Notes: a model not told the origin generated them from the letters alone. DNA of 64,000 bases from Bog-473 sp964457065 (GCA_964457065.1 CAYWDQ010000001.1:62001-126000); one strand, 5' to 3'; shown: positions 17,392 through 27,489, numbered from the stretch's first letter. Made by a program: numbers and translations.

Positions 17392-18285
17392 GTGCCTGAG
17401 TTGCTGGGCTCCAGGACAAGAAGGTTGGCCATGGCCCTCGAGGCCGTCGCCGGGCAGGTGTACTTCTCCCCCGAATGCCACGCGGCCTATGCCGAGCTCG
17501 GGTTCTCGCCCAGCCCGGGCACCATCGCGGGCGGCGTGCAGCTGCCGGACGGCCCGGCCTACTTCACGAGCCGCGGCTCGGTGATGGGGCAGGTCCCCGG
17601 CCAGGTCGTCGCGGCCGCCTTCGCGGTGTTCAATCCCGACGCCGTCGTGCCGTCCGTCGAGCTCGGGTGGTCCAAGGTGGACGCGGCCACCATCTGCGCC
17701 GCTCGGACCAGGGGAGCGGTGGACCAGCTGGTGCGCGTCCTCGGTGCCGAGCCCCAGGGACTGCGGCGCGCGACGGAGTTGCTGGCCGACGCGGCGGCGC
17801 CCCTGCGGCCCGAGGGCAAGCCCCTCTTCGCCGGCCTCCTGAGCCTCGGCCTGCCGGGCGACCCGATGGGTGACCTGTGGCGCCTGGCCGACACGCTGCG
17901 CGAGTTTCGGGGCGACGCGCACACCGCGGCCTGGACGTCGGCCGGCCTGGACGCCACGGAGATCGGCCTGTTGACCGAGCTCTACTGGGGTCTCCCGCTC
18001 CGCAGCTACATCAGGACGCGCGCCTGGTCCGACGCCCAGCTCGACGAGGCCGAGGCCCGTCTCGAGGCGAGGGGACTCGTCGCCGGGGGAGGGCTCACCG
18101 ACGCCGGGCGCGTGCTGCGGGAGTCGGTCGAGGTGGCCACCGATGCCCAGTGCGAGGTGATGGTCGACTCGCTCGGCCGTCGTTTCGACGATCTCATGGA
18201 GATGCTGGTCCCATGGGGTCGGGCCGTGCGCGAGGCCGGCGGCTACCCGAGTCAGGGTCCGCACGACCTGGCACCGCTGCGCTGA
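17392..18285 (+). CDS. SCO6745-family protein
   Basis: Protein of 297 residues resembling the actinobacterial SCO6745 family: an ALEAVAGQVYFSPECHAAYAELGF start, a conserved YFTSRGSVMGQVPGQVVAAAFAVFNP block, and a C-terminal winged-helix-like half (EIGLLTELYWGLPLRSYIRTRAW...LTDAGRVLRE). I chose the GTG at 17392 because AGGGTGG lies 6-7 bp upstream and because family members begin here; an earlier GTG at 17347 would overlap the divergent gene's start. The family has no proven function; the C-terminal half looks MarR-like, so a regulatory role is possible. Confidence 0.75.
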   Translation: MPELLGSRTRRLAMALEAVAGQVYFSPECHAAYAELGFSPSPGTIAGGVQLPDGPAYFTSRGSVMGQVPGQVVAAAFAVFNPDAVVPSVELGWSKVDAATICAARTRGAVDQLVRVLGAEPQGLRRATELLADAAAPLRPEGKPLFAGLLSLGLPGDPMGDLWRLADTLREFRGDAHTAAWTSAGLDATEIGLLTELYWGLPLRSYIRTRAWSDAQLDEAEARLEARGLVAGGGLTDAGRVLRESVEVATDAQCEVMVDSLGRRFDDLMEMLVPWGRAVREAGGYPSQGPHDLAPLR

Positions 18286-18291
18286 TCCGAT

Positions 18292-19005
18292 CTAGTAGAG
18301 CGGCGACCAGGCCGCGCTCCGCAGGAGTCGGCTCTCCCACTGGTCGCGCACGCTGAGAGCATCGTGCATCCACGTGCCCGGCGCGGAGGCGGACGGCGGC
18401 AGGTCGTTCCCCAGCAACCAGAGCAGCGCCTTGTGGTTGACCACCCGCTGCCACAGGATCACCTCCGTGGTGCGGTGGGTGCCGTACGCGGGTTGGAAGG
18501 CGGCCTCGAGCTCGATGATGCCGGTGCCCTCCCGCTTCTGGGAGCCCAGTGTGCCCTCCGCGTACAGGGTGCCCGCCTTGTCGAGATAGGCCTGCAGCCC
18601 CCCGGGAAAGGGCCAGGCGGTGTCCTCCATGAAGAGGCTGTTCTCGTGTGTGGCCCCGTCGGTCGGGACACCGGCCAGGTCGATGTCCTGCAGAGGCGAC
18701 CACGGCACGGGGGTCACGATCTTGGCCTCGTGGGCGTGGCGCATCGCGTCGACCTCGGCCGACCAGGCGGCCAGGTCTCCGACGCGCACTCGCTCGGACA
18801 GCTCGCCCCAGGCGGTGGCGTCACGGCAGCCGGTGACGGTGACGATGGTGTAGGCGGGCCCGCTCCCGTGCGCCACGCGGAGGAACCAGAGCAGCCGGCT
18901 GCCGTCGCTCTGCGCCAGGGCGGGGATCAGCTGTTCGCGGTACGCCTCGTCGAACTCGTCCTCTCGGGCGCCGGCGACGCGGTGGACTTCGTGGAGCAAC
19001 AGCAT
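18292..19005 (-). CDS. NIPSNAP-like / dimeric alpha-beta-barrel protein
   Basis: Protein of 237 residues. The start ATG (19005) is preceded by AGGGGGG. Its first half, beginning MLLLHEVHRVAGAREDEFDEAYREQLIPAL, looks like a NIPSNAP/EthD-type ferredoxin-like domain, and the second half (IIELEAAFQPAYGTHRTTEVILWQRV) may be a second copy of the fold. No catalytic motif is visible. It is the last gene of a minus-strand operon with an acyl-CoA dehydrogenase, an M20 amidohydrolase and an SDR, so it may act in the same catabolic route. The family assignment is tentative. Confidence 0.55.
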   Translation of the reverse strand: MLLLHEVHRVAGAREDEFDEAYREQLIPALAQSDGSRLLWFLRVAHGSGPAYTIVTVTGCRDATAWGELSERVRVGDLAAWSAEVDAMRHAHEAKIVTPVPWSPLQDIDLAGVPTDGATHENSLFMEDTAWPFPGGLQAYLDKAGTLYAEGTLGSQKREGTGIIELEAAFQPAYGTHRTTEVILWQRVVNHKALLWLLGNDLPPSASAPGTWMHDALSVRDQWESRLLRSAAWSPLY

Positions 19006-19087
19006 GGTGGGACCCCCCTGTGGTCGGTGTGTCGGTCGGTTCGGTGCGATGGGCGTTGGTCGGGTGCGGGTTCCTCGGTGGTGCGCC

Positions 19088-19861
<774 letters not shown>

Positions 19862-19883
19862 CGGCCCATTGTTGCCGTTGATG

Positions 19884-21062
19884 TCACGGGACGGCCAGCG
19901 CGACTGCGCTGCGGACCATGACGCCGGCCCCGACCCGGAGCGAGGCGTCCTCCACGGAGAAGGTCGGGCTGTGGTGCATGCCGCTCGAGCCGTCCTCCGA
20001 GGCGCCCCCGACGAAGAAGTAGCAACCGGGCAGGTGGTTGAGGAATTCACTCACGTCGTCGCTGGGGGACGAGGGCGGCATGCGGAGCACCTGCTCGGCG
20101 CCCAGGGCGATGCGAGCCTCGGCCTCCACCAGGTCCACCACCGCCGGATCGTTCACCACGGCCGGGGTGTGCTCGGGCACGTCGAGCGCGATCTGTACCC
20201 CCTGGGCGTCCGCGACAGATGCGCAGAGCCCGCGCAGCCGGTCGAAGGCCACGGCGCGCTGGTCCGCCGTGAAGGTCCGCAGGGTGCCCGTGACCCGAGC
20301 GGAGGTGGGGACGACGTTGACGGCGGTTCCCGCGTTGAGCGTCCCGGCGCTGCACACGCAGTTGGCGCCCTCGAACGACAGACCGTCGGCCACCTCGCCC
20401 AGCCGGCTGACCAGCTCGGCGGTGGCCCGGATGACGTCGCCCTGACCGGTCGGGATGGCACCGTGGCCGCCCGGCCCCGTGAGCGTGATGCGCAGTGAGT
20501 GCGCCTCGGACATGGTCACGCCGCCCCGCAGCGCCACCAGGCCGGTGGGGATCTGCGAGGTCACGTGGAACCCCACCAGCCGTGATCCCTCCATCACCGC
20601 GAGCGCGCCGCCCTCGACCATCACCTTGGCCCCGCAGAGCGCCTCCTCCCCCGGCTGGAAGAGGAACACGAAGCGCCCGGACAGGTCCTCGCGCCGCGAG
20701 GCCAGCACGGTGGCGGCGCCGAGGAGAGCGGCGACGTGGACGTCATGGCCGCAGGCGTGCATGACGCCCTCGATCTCGGAGTGGCCCGGGCGCGCCGGGT
20801 CCTCTTGGACCGGAAGCGCGTCGATGTCGGCCCGCAGCACCACGCTGCGTCCCGGCCGGCCCCCCTCCATGGCGAAGATCCCGCCCGTCTCGGTGACCCG
20901 GACGGCCTCGGGGATCCCGAGCGCAGCCATGTGGTCCCGGATGAGCCCGGTCGTGTGGTGCTCGGCGAACGCGAGCTCGGGCCGGCGGTGGATCTCGCGC
21001 CGCAGGTCCACCATCTCGTCGTAGACGGCGTCGCCGGGCGACGTCCCGAGCAGGTCGCTCAC
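19884..21062 (-). CDS. M20-family amidohydrolase (N-acyl-amino-acid / hippurate hydrolase type)
   Basis: Metallopeptidase-family hydrolase of 392 residues. The N-terminus has LRREIHRRPELAFAEHHT, the metal-binding MHACGHDVHVAALLGAA motif near residue 104, LFQPGEEALCGAKVM with the catalytic glutamate, and the dimerisation domain with ITLTGPGGHGAIP. Such enzymes cleave the amide of N-acylated amino acids or similar compounds. The GTG start is one base after the stop of the acyl-CoA dehydrogenase gene, so the two are coupled. Substrate unknown. Confidence 0.9.
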   Translation of the reverse strand: MSDLLGTSPGDAVYDEMVDLRREIHRRPELAFAEHHTTGLIRDHMAALGIPEAVRVTETGGIFAMEGGRPGRSVVLRADIDALPVQEDPARPGHSEIEGVMHACGHDVHVAALLGAATVLASRREDLSGRFVFLFQPGEEALCGAKVMVEGGALAVMEGSRLVGFHVTSQIPTGLVALRGGVTMSEAHSLRITLTGPGGHGAIPTGQGDVIRATAELVSRLGEVADGLSFEGANCVCSAGTLNAGTAVNVVPTSARVTGTLRTFTADQRAVAFDRLRGLCASVADAQGVQIALDVPEHTPAVVNDPAVVDLVEAEARIALGAEQVLRMPPSSPSDDVSEFLNHLPGCYFFVGGASEDGSSGMHHSPTFSVEDASLRVGAGVMVRSAVALAVP

Positions 21063-21063
21063 G

Positions 21064-22287
21064 TCAGCGGCCGAGCAGGTCGCGGGCGATGTGGGTCACC
21101 TGGATCTCGTCCGTGCCGGCGTAGATCTGGAACACCTTGGCGTCGCGGGCCAGCTGCTCCACCCGGAACTCCGACATGTACCCGTTGCCGCCGAAGAGCT
21201 GCACCGCTTCCATGGCGACCTCGGAAGCCGCCTGGGCCGAGTACAGCTTCATCGCCGATGCCTCGGCCAGGGTGAGGCTCTTGCCCGCCGAGCTCATCTC
21301 GATGTGCCGGAAGACGAGGTTCTCGACGTTGAGCCGGGCGATCTCCATGCGGGCGAGCTTCAGCTGAATGAGCTGGAATTCGGCGATCGGCCGCTCCCAC
21401 AGCAGCCGGTCCTTGGCGTACTGCACGGAGAGCTTGAGGCACTCCTCTATGAGGCCGAGCGACATGGCGGCGACACCGGCCCGCTCGGTGACGAAGTTGC
21501 CCTTGGCGCTCTCGCGGCCCTCGCTCCCGCCCGGCGACCCCTCGGTCTCCCCGAGCAACCGGTCCCGGCCCGCCCGCACGTCGGTGAGGAACAGCTCGCC
21601 GGTCGGCGACGAATGGAGGCCCATCTTGCGGAAGGGCTTGGACTGCTCGAGCCCCGGCATGCCGCGGTCGAGGATGAACGTGAGGACCGGGCGCTGGCGC
21701 AGTGGTGTGTCGCTTCCGTCGTCGAGCTTGGCGTAGAAGACGATGGTGTCGGCGTAGGGGCCGTTCGTGATGAACGTCTTGTTGCCGCTGATGACGTACT
21801 CGTCGCCGTCGCGAAGGGCCGTCGCCTTCATCCCCCCGAGGGCGTCGGAGCCCGAGTCCGGCTCGGTGATCGCCCAGGCGCCGATTTTCTCCAGCGTCAG
21901 GAGGTCGAGACCCCAACGCTCCATTTGGGCGGGGGTCCCGCTCTTCATGATGGTGCCCGCCGCCAGCCCGGTGCTGACCCCGAGCGCCGTCACGATGCCG
22001 GGGCAGTAGTGGCAGAGCTCAATGATCGGGATGAGCGTCAGAGCGGCGTTGCCGCCGCCCTCGTACCGCTCGGCGGGCGGGTTCCCCGACGTCCTGCGCT
22101 CGAGCGCGCGCTTGAAGGAGTCGCGCGCCATGACGTCCAGCCCGAAGGTCCGGTAGAGCTTGCGGATCACCTCGTAGGGTGGGGTGTCGCCGTGCTCGAG
22201 TTCCTCGACGTTGGGCTTGACCTCTTCTTCGACGAAGCGCCGCACCGTGTCGCGGATTGCCAGTTGCTCCTCTGACCACTCGTACAT
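21064..22287 (-). CDS. acyl-CoA dehydrogenase
   Basis: FAD-dependent acyl-CoA dehydrogenase of 407 residues. The family blocks are all present: AWAITEPDSGSDALGGMKATA (flavin-contacting), YVISGNKTFITNGPYAD, the AYAKDR/WERPIAEFQLIQLKLARM helix region, and the C-terminal AVQLFGGNGYMSEFRVEQLARDAKVFQIYAGTDEIQ. The start ATG at 22287 follows GGGAGG; the much longer open frame upstream reads antisense to nothing useful and covers pstA out of frame. It is the first gene of a four-gene catabolic operon. Chain length and substrate cannot be told by eye. Confidence 0.92.
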   Translation of the reverse strand: MYEWSEEQLAIRDTVRRFVEEEVKPNVEELEHGDTPPYEVIRKLYRTFGLDVMARDSFKRALERRTSGNPPAERYEGGGNAALTLIPIIELCHYCPGIVTALGVSTGLAAGTIMKSGTPAQMERWGLDLLTLEKIGAWAITEPDSGSDALGGMKATALRDGDEYVISGNKTFITNGPYADTIVFYAKLDDGSDTPLRQRPVLTFILDRGMPGLEQSKPFRKMGLHSSPTGELFLTDVRAGRDRLLGETEGSPGGSEGRESAKGNFVTERAGVAAMSLGLIEECLKLSVQYAKDRLLWERPIAEFQLIQLKLARMEIARLNVENLVFRHIEMSSAGKSLTLAEASAMKLYSAQAASEVAMEAVQLFGGNGYMSEFRVEQLARDAKVFQIYAGTDEIQVTHIARDLLGR

Positions 22288-22364
22288 GACGTGCCTCCCG
22301 GCGACTCCGGTGAGCCCCCGCCGCACCGACCCTACAGGGCCGTGCCCCCGCTGCTCTGCGTCGC

Positions 22365-23324
22365 CTACCTCCTGGGCAGTGTGAGGTCTGGCTCGGGCGG
22401 CCCGGCCGGACGGGGTCGGCGCTGGCGCAGCGTGCCGCGTGCGCTCTCGGAGTGCCGCTGTGTCCTCGAGACGATGATCCGGCTGGCCACGAGCAGCAGC
22501 AGGACGATCACCACGAGGATCAGCGCGGCATCGAAGGCCAGGTAGTGGTACTGGGTTTCCGGCGCGTTGTAGTACTGGAACACGACGTAGGTGAGGTACG
22601 GGAATTGGGCGTGGGTCAGCGAGTGCGGCAGCGTCGGTGAGAACCCGGCGGTGTAGATGAGCGGGGCCGTCTCGCCGCACGCGATGGCCAGCGCCAGCAG
22701 GAGCCCGGTGACGATGCCGGGCAGCGCGCTCTTGAGGACCACCTTGCGCAGGCCGTAGCCCATCGACATGCCGAGTGCCTCCGCGCCCTCCCGGTAGCCC
22801 GTCGGGACCTGGCGCAGCGCGGTCTCCGTCGTCTTCGCGATGTAGGGGATCACCATGATGGACAGGATGATGACCGCGGGGAGGAGCGAGAAGCCCCAGT
22901 GCAGGCCCACCACGAGCGCCGTGTAGCCGACGTAGCCCAGCACGATGGACGGGAAGCCGGCCAGGATGTCGGACGCGGTTCGCAAGGGCCCGCCACTGGC
23001 CTTCCCGCTGCGCTTCCGGGGCCGGGCCAGCTCTGCCAGGTGGATCCCGGCCAGGACGCCGATCGAACCCGCGACAATGAAGACGCCGAGCATGAGGATC
23101 AGGGTGCCGAGGATCTGGTCGCGCAGCCCGCCCCCCGACGGCGTCAGGGTGGTCCACAGGACGTTCCACTGCCAGTGGGGCACCGCGTGTGCCAGCACGC
23201 TGATGAGGAGCCAGGCCGCCGGCGCCATGATCAGGGCGAGGGCAACGTAGGTCAGCACCCGCCAGGTGATGGTCGAGATGCGTCGGCGACGCGTCGAGGG
23301 CCCCGCGGCCAGTGTCGTCGTCAT
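22365..23324 (-). CDS. pstA: phosphate ABC transporter permease PstA
   Basis: Inner-membrane permease of 319 residues with about six helices. The cytoplasmic loop motif EGAEALGMSMGYGLRKVVLKSALPGIVTG is the EAA motif that contacts PstB, and ASDILAGFPSIVLGYVGY is typical of PstA. The ATG overlaps the pstC stop (ATGA at 23321-23324). The protein forms the channel of the high-affinity phosphate importer with PstC. It is the last gene of the pst operon here, whereas pstB usually closes it. Confidence 0.93.
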   Translation of the reverse strand: MTTTLAAGPSTRRRRISTITWRVLTYVALALIMAPAAWLLISVLAHAVPHWQWNVLWTTLTPSGGGLRDQILGTLILMLGVFIVAGSIGVLAGIHLAELARPRKRSGKASGGPLRTASDILAGFPSIVLGYVGYTALVVGLHWGFSLLPAVIILSIMVIPYIAKTTETALRQVPTGYREGAEALGMSMGYGLRKVVLKSALPGIVTGLLLALAIACGETAPLIYTAGFSPTLPHSLTHAQFPYLTYVVFQYYNAPETQYHYLAFDAALILVVIVLLLLVASRIIVSRTQRHSESARGTLRQRRPRPAGPPEPDLTLPRR

Positions 23325-24409
23325 GCGCCACCAACCGGCGCGCCGATGCGGTTGGTGCGCGTGATGATGACGCGCGCCGCCAGGTTGACCCCGACCGAGA
23401 TGACCGCCAGGACGAGCGCCAGCTCGGCCAGGGTCGCCACGGCAAAGCCGGTGCCGTCGGTGAAGGCGCCGTCGAGCTGGGTCAGGATCGTGGCGGCCAC
23501 GGTGGTGAACGGCTGATAGATGTTGATGGGGATGCGCAGGGCGGCCCCGCCGATCATGACGATGGCGATCGTCTCTCCGAGCGCACGGCCGAGACCGAGG
23601 ACCGTGGCGCCGATGATCCCGGACCGCACCCATGGCAGCGTGACCTTGTTGGCCACCTCCCAGTCGGTCATGCCGAGGGCGGACGCACCTTCTTTCGGGA
23701 GTGGCGGCACCTGCAGGAACAGGTCACGGGTGGTCGAGGTGATGATGGGCACGATCATCAGGGACAGCACGATGCCGGCCGAGAGGAGGCCTTCGCCCCC
23801 ACCGACCGGGTTGCGGAAGTAGCGGAGCACGGGCACGTTGGGTGCGTGGTCGGCGATGATCGGGTAGACGTTGTGGGCCAACCAGGGGCCGAAGGTGAGG
23901 ATCCCCCACAGGCCGATCACCACGCTCGGGATCCCGGCGAGGATCTCAATGGCGAGCCCGAGCGGCCGGGAGATCCAGCCCGGGAGGCGCTCGGTCAGAG
24001 CGAAGGCCGCACCGATGGACAGCGGGAGGGCGATGACGATGGCGATGAGCGAGGACGCCAGCGTCCCCCAGAGGATGGCGAGGGCCCCGTACTGCGACCC
24101 CATCGGGTGGGCGACCCCGTCGGTGTGCACGACGGCGCCGTAACCGCTTCCCTCGGTCCAGTTGCGCCCGTAGAGGAAGTACCAGCCGTTGACCCGGATC
24201 GCCGGCCACGCTTTCAGCGCGAGCACGGTGACGGCGAAGACCAGCGCGGCCAGGGGCAGCACCACGGCCACCCTGGCCGACCACCGCCAGGCATGCTCCT
24301 CGTTGTTGCGGAAGAAGGCTGCGGCCCGCTTGGGAAGCGGGGGCTTGCCGATCGACTCCGCCTGCGGCGTGGCGGGGAGCCTCCCCGCCACGCCGCCAAC
24401 GGCAGTCAC
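23321..24409 (-). CDS. pstC: phosphate ABC transporter permease PstC
   Basis: Permease of 362 residues. The EAA loop reads EGASALGMTDWEVANKVTLPWVRSGIIGA and is followed by GLGRALGETIAIVMI, both diagnostic of PstC. I chose the GTG at 24409, which overlaps the last base of the pstS stop (TAGTG), instead of the longer frame reaching into pstS. Residues 1-40 are a soluble leader before the first helix (VAVVLPLAALVFAVTVLAL). It pairs with PstA in the membrane. Confidence 0.93.
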   Translation of the reverse strand: MTAVGGVAGRLPATPQAESIGKPPLPKRAAAFFRNNEEHAWRWSARVAVVLPLAALVFAVTVLALKAWPAIRVNGWYFLYGRNWTEGSGYGAVVHTDGVAHPMGSQYGALAILWGTLASSLIAIVIALPLSIGAAFALTERLPGWISRPLGLAIEILAGIPSVVIGLWGILTFGPWLAHNVYPIIADHAPNVPVLRYFRNPVGGGEGLLSAGIVLSLMIVPIITSTTRDLFLQVPPLPKEGASALGMTDWEVANKVTLPWVRSGIIGATVLGLGRALGETIAIVMIGGAALRIPINIYQPFTTVAATILTQLDGAFTDGTGFAVATLAELALVLAVISVGVNLAARVIITRTNRIGAPVGGA

Positions 24410-25533
24410 TACTTGATGCCGAGGATCTGCTTCACCGATTGCGCCTCCACCTTGGAGGGCAACGGCTGGAAGTTGACCTGGGACAGGTACGACGTGCTGT
24501 TCCCGTACTTCGGGCTGATCGCCCACTCGAGCACCGACCGGACGTTCTTGGCCGTCGAGCTGCTCGACTGATTATCCGAGACGATGGCGTACTCGTAGTT
24601 GACGATCGGGTAGCCGTTGTCGATGTTGCCGTAGATCAGTGAGATCGTCCCGTTGGCCGGGGTCTTCTTCACGAAGCCGGCCGCCTCGGCGGCGATCGAC
24701 GCCTGCGTCGGGACCACGAACTGGCCCTTGGTGTTGCCCAGGGCGGCGTACGCCAGACCGGCCTGCAGCGTCTGCGTCAGGTAGCTGATGCCGATGTAGG
24801 CGATGCAGCCCGGCGTAGCCTTGCAGCCAGAGACCATGCCCGAGTTCCCGGTCTCACCCAGGGCGCCCGGGGCGGCCGGCCACGGGACGGTGGTGTTGAA
24901 GCCGATCTTGGCGCCCCAGCCCGAGGGGTCGGCCTTCGAGAGGTACTGGGTGAAGAGGAAGGTGTCGCCGCTGCTGTCGGAGCGGTGCAGGGTGACGATC
25001 GGGGTCGCGGGAAGGGTCACCCCCGGGTTCGCGCTCGTGATCTGCGAGGCGTTCCACTTGGTGATCTGACCCTGGTAGATCTCCGAGAGGACCTTTCCAC
25101 TGAGCTTCAGGTGCGAGAGCACGCCCGGGATGTTGTAGGCCACCATCTGGGCCGAGATGGCCACCGGGATGTTCTTCAGGTCCGGGTTGGCCGACACCAC
25201 GCTGGGGGACAGGTACGCGTCGGAGGCGCCGATGTCGATGGTGCCGTTCTCGGCCTCCGAGATCCCTGTGCCCGAGCCGGTGCCCGCCGTCTGGATGGTG
25301 GTGCTCGAGAACTTCGTGTTGTAGGCGCCGGCCCACAGGTTGAAGAGCGGGTAGAGCAGGGTGCTCCCGGTCTCGGTCACGGTGCCGCCGGACGGGGTCT
25401 CCACGCCGCTGCCGGGCAGCTTGATGCTGGCCGAGGCGGCCGTGCCGATCACGACCGAGCTCAGCGCGAGCCCGGCCACAGCGGTGACGATCGCGCCGCG
25501 CCGAAGCCTTGCTGCGCGCATCAGTGGTTTCAC
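24409..25533 (-). CDS. pstS: phosphate ABC transporter substrate-binding protein PstS
   Basis: Periplasmic-type phosphate-binding protein of 374 residues. The GTG at 25533 has an AAGGAGA site upstream, which decides the start over an ATG further out. Residues 4-35 are a signal peptide (basic RAARLRRG, hydrophobic core, ASA cleavage site); no lipobox cysteine is present. The mature part has the phosphate-contacting ETGSTLLYPLFNLW, AGTGSGTGI and HRSDSSGDTFLFTQYL motifs. It delivers phosphate to PstCA. It sits second in the operon, 102 bp after pstB, so a separate promoter is possible. Confidence 0.93.
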   Translation of the reverse strand: MKPLMRAARLRRGAIVTAVAGLALSSVVIGTAASASIKLPGSGVETPSGGTVTETGSTLLYPLFNLWAGAYNTKFSSTTIQTAGTGSGTGISEAENGTIDIGASDAYLSPSVVSANPDLKNIPVAISAQMVAYNIPGVLSHLKLSGKVLSEIYQGQITKWNASQITSANPGVTLPATPIVTLHRSDSSGDTFLFTQYLSKADPSGWGAKIGFNTTVPWPAAPGALGETGNSGMVSGCKATPGCIAYIGISYLTQTLQAGLAYAALGNTKGQFVVPTQASIAAEAAGFVKKTPANGTISLIYGNIDNGYPIVNYEYAIVSDNQSSSSTAKNVRSVLEWAISPKYGNSTSYLSQVNFQPLPSKVEAQSVKQILGIK

Positions 25534-25635
25534 AGTTTCTCTCCTTGTGGGGTTGTCGGTGTGTGCTTCTCTGTTGCCCATGGGTGACCTGCCGCGAGGG
25601 TGGTGTGAGCCATTGCCTGTGAGCGGGTGGGGTCC

Positions 25636-26496
25636 TTACCCCATCCGTCCGGTGACATAGCGCTCGGTGTCCGGGTGCTGCGGCCGGTTGAACAGGTCGT
25701 CCGTCGCGCCGTGCTCCAACAGCTGACCCTGGTAGAAGAACATCGTGCGGTGCGACACCCGCATGGCCTGGCCGAGGTTGTGCGTGACCACGATCAGGGT
25801 GAGCGCGGGCGTCAGCGTCTTGAGCAGCGCCTCGATCGACTCCGTCGTCACCGGGTCGAGCGATGACGTGGGTTCGTCGAGCAGGAGGACCTCCGGACCG
25901 ACGGCGAGGGCGCGGGCCAGGCAAAGAAGCTGCTGCTGGCCGCCGGAGAGGCGGAACGGCGAATCGTTGAGCCGGTCCTTGACGGCGTCCCAGAGGCCGA
26001 CCTCGGTCAGCCGCCGCTCACACACCACGTCGAGCTGCTTGCCCTTGGCGATGCGGTGCGCCTTGACCCCCGCCACCACGTTGTCCTTGATCGACATCGG
26101 GAACGGGTTGGGACGCTGGAAGAGCATGCCGATCCGCCTGCGCAGGGTCAGGAGGTCGACGCCCTGACCCCAGAGGCTGGTGTCGTCGAACATCACGTCG
26201 CCCGTGCGCGTGAAGCCAGGCACGCGGTCGTTCATGCGGTTGAGCGTGCGCAGGAAGGTGGACTTGCCCGAGCCCGTCGGTCCGATGAGCGCCGTGATCG
26301 ACCCTCGCCGCAGCGCGACGTTCAAGTCGGCGAGGACGATGCGACCCGAGAAACCGAGGTTGAGGTTGACCGACTCCATGACTTCTTCGGGTCGCGCGGC
26401 GTCCGGGTCGAGCGACTTGAGGGCCTCGTCGATACCGGATTGCTCGCTCGTCGTAACGGGATCGATACGGGTCTCGATACCTTCACCATCACTCAC
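25636..26496 (-). CDS. pstB: phosphate ABC transporter ATPase PstB
   Basis: ABC ATPase of 286 residues from the GTG at 26496. Walker A GPTGSGKST (72-80), signature LSGGQQQ (183-189), Walker B VLLLDEP (203-209) and switch His239 are intact. MNDRVPGFTRTGDV and FQRPNPFPMSIKDNV are typical of PstB. The usual PstB start corresponds to Met40 (ATG at 26379, giving 247 residues), so the acidic first 39 residues may be an unusual extension or may not be translated. It is the first gene of the operon, an uncommon order, and a Pho-box-like array lies 18 bp upstream of the GTG. Confidence 0.9.
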   Translation of the reverse strand: MSDGEGIETRIDPVTTSEQSGIDEALKSLDPDAARPEEVMESVNLNLGFSGRIVLADLNVALRRGSITALIGPTGSGKSTFLRTLNRMNDRVPGFTRTGDVMFDDTSLWGQGVDLLTLRRRIGMLFQRPNPFPMSIKDNVVAGVKAHRIAKGKQLDVVCERRLTEVGLWDAVKDRLNDSPFRLSGGQQQLLCLARALAVGPEVLLLDEPTSSLDPVTTESIEALLKTLTPALTLIVVTHNLGQAMRVSHRTMFFYQGQLLEHGATDDLFNRPQHPDTERYVTGRMG

Positions 26497-26514
26497 TACC
26501 AGGAACGTAGTTGT

Positions 26515-26558
26515 GCGAGGTGAACGCCCGGCAACAGGAGCGCAACCTCAGGGTGAAC
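26515..26558 (-). promoter_or_regulatory. Pho-box-like array of four 11-bp units upstream of pstB
   Basis: Read on the minus strand, GTTCACC occurs at 26558-26552 and again at 26525-26519, exactly 33 bp (three 11-bp units) apart. The intervening units begin GGTTGCG and TGTTGCC, so the whole can be read as four 11-mers. GTTCACC direct repeats at 11-bp spacing are the known PHO-box pattern for PhoP/RegX3-type regulators in actinobacteria. Position directly before pstB supports phosphate-starvation control of the pst operon. Confidence 0.65.
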
Positions 26559-26613
26559 TGTTCTCATCGCGCGGGTAATGAGCGCGCCGGGCGCCTGCCA
26601 CCCCAGGTTGCCG

Positions 26614-27489
26614 TCAGCCTCGCAGGGCCCCGGCGGCGTCCGACTGGCGCGCCGTGAGGTCGCGGTGGGCCGCGGCGACCGCCGTGACGATCCCGGGGGC
26701 CCAGGCGATGACGGCCAGGCAGGCGAGCGCGGCCGGAATGGAGAGGGCGAGCGCCGCCCCGGTCGAGAACAGCGCGCAGATGCCGGCGGCACCGCTCACG
26801 GAAGCGGCGACCAGCCAGGCGATCCACCAGTGCAGCACCCGCGGCCGGTGGGGGTCGTCGGGCGGGAGGCAGTCTCGTATCGCCGAGTAGGGGACCCACA
26901 GGTTGACGACCGGCACGAACCACGAGCCGACGCCCCAGGCCGGGGAGCGACGGGAGGGGATGCCGAGTGCCCTGGCCGCCGACGCGGCCCGGTGCTGCCA
27001 GATGCACGCCACCACGACGGCGGCCACCGCGAGCAGCCCGACGATGAGGCTGACCGCGCTGATCCCGCCCGAGCCGTGGTACGGCGGCGGTGTGGTCCCG
27101 TTCTGCGCATCGTGCCAGTCCACCCGGAACTGGTGGCCGATGGAGAGCAGCTGGTCCGCGTTCACCCGCTGCACGATGAGGTTGACGAGGTAGTACACGG
27201 CCGGCATCACGACGGCGGCGCGCGCCACGGGCACCATCGCCAGCTCGTTGTCGACCAGGCCGCTCGTGTTGTACGTCGTGAGACGCTCCGACGCCACCGC
27301 CCACGGAGCCACCTGCGATGCGGGCACCCGGGGCGGGCTCGCGCCGGCCCAGGGCGGGGGCGGGGGGTGCGAGGGCAGGACGGTCGCCTCGGTCCAGGAG
27401 TACCCGTTCCACCAGCGCTGCCCCGGGCCGCCGGCCGGGTCCGGGTACCACCCCGGTGGCGCGCCGGGGTAGCCGCTGTGCTCGCTCAC
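26614..27489 (-). CDS. DUF2510/DUF4328 membrane protein
   Basis: Protein of 291 residues from a GTG at 27489. An N-terminal DUF2510 motif (PPGWYPDPAGGPGQRWWNGYSWTEA) is followed by a Pro-rich linker and then by a DUF4328-like membrane domain of about five helices with a conserved WGVGSWFVPVVNLWVPYSAIRD block. Both domains are characteristic of actinobacteria and have no known activity. The gene lies upstream of pstB on the same strand but is separated by the Pho-box region, so it is probably not part of that operon. Confidence 0.75.
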   Translation of the reverse strand: MSEHSGYPGAPPGWYPDPAGGPGQRWWNGYSWTEATVLPSHPPPPPWAGASPPRVPASQVAPWAVASERLTTYNTSGLVDNELAMVPVARAAVVMPAVYYLVNLIVQRVNADQLLSIGHQFRVDWHDAQNGTTPPPYHGSGGISAVSLIVGLLAVAAVVVACIWQHRAASAARALGIPSRRSPAWGVGSWFVPVVNLWVPYSAIRDCLPPDDPHRPRVLHWWIAWLVAASVSGAAGICALFSTGAALALSIPAALACLAVIAWAPGIVTAVAAAHRDLTARQSDAAGALRG

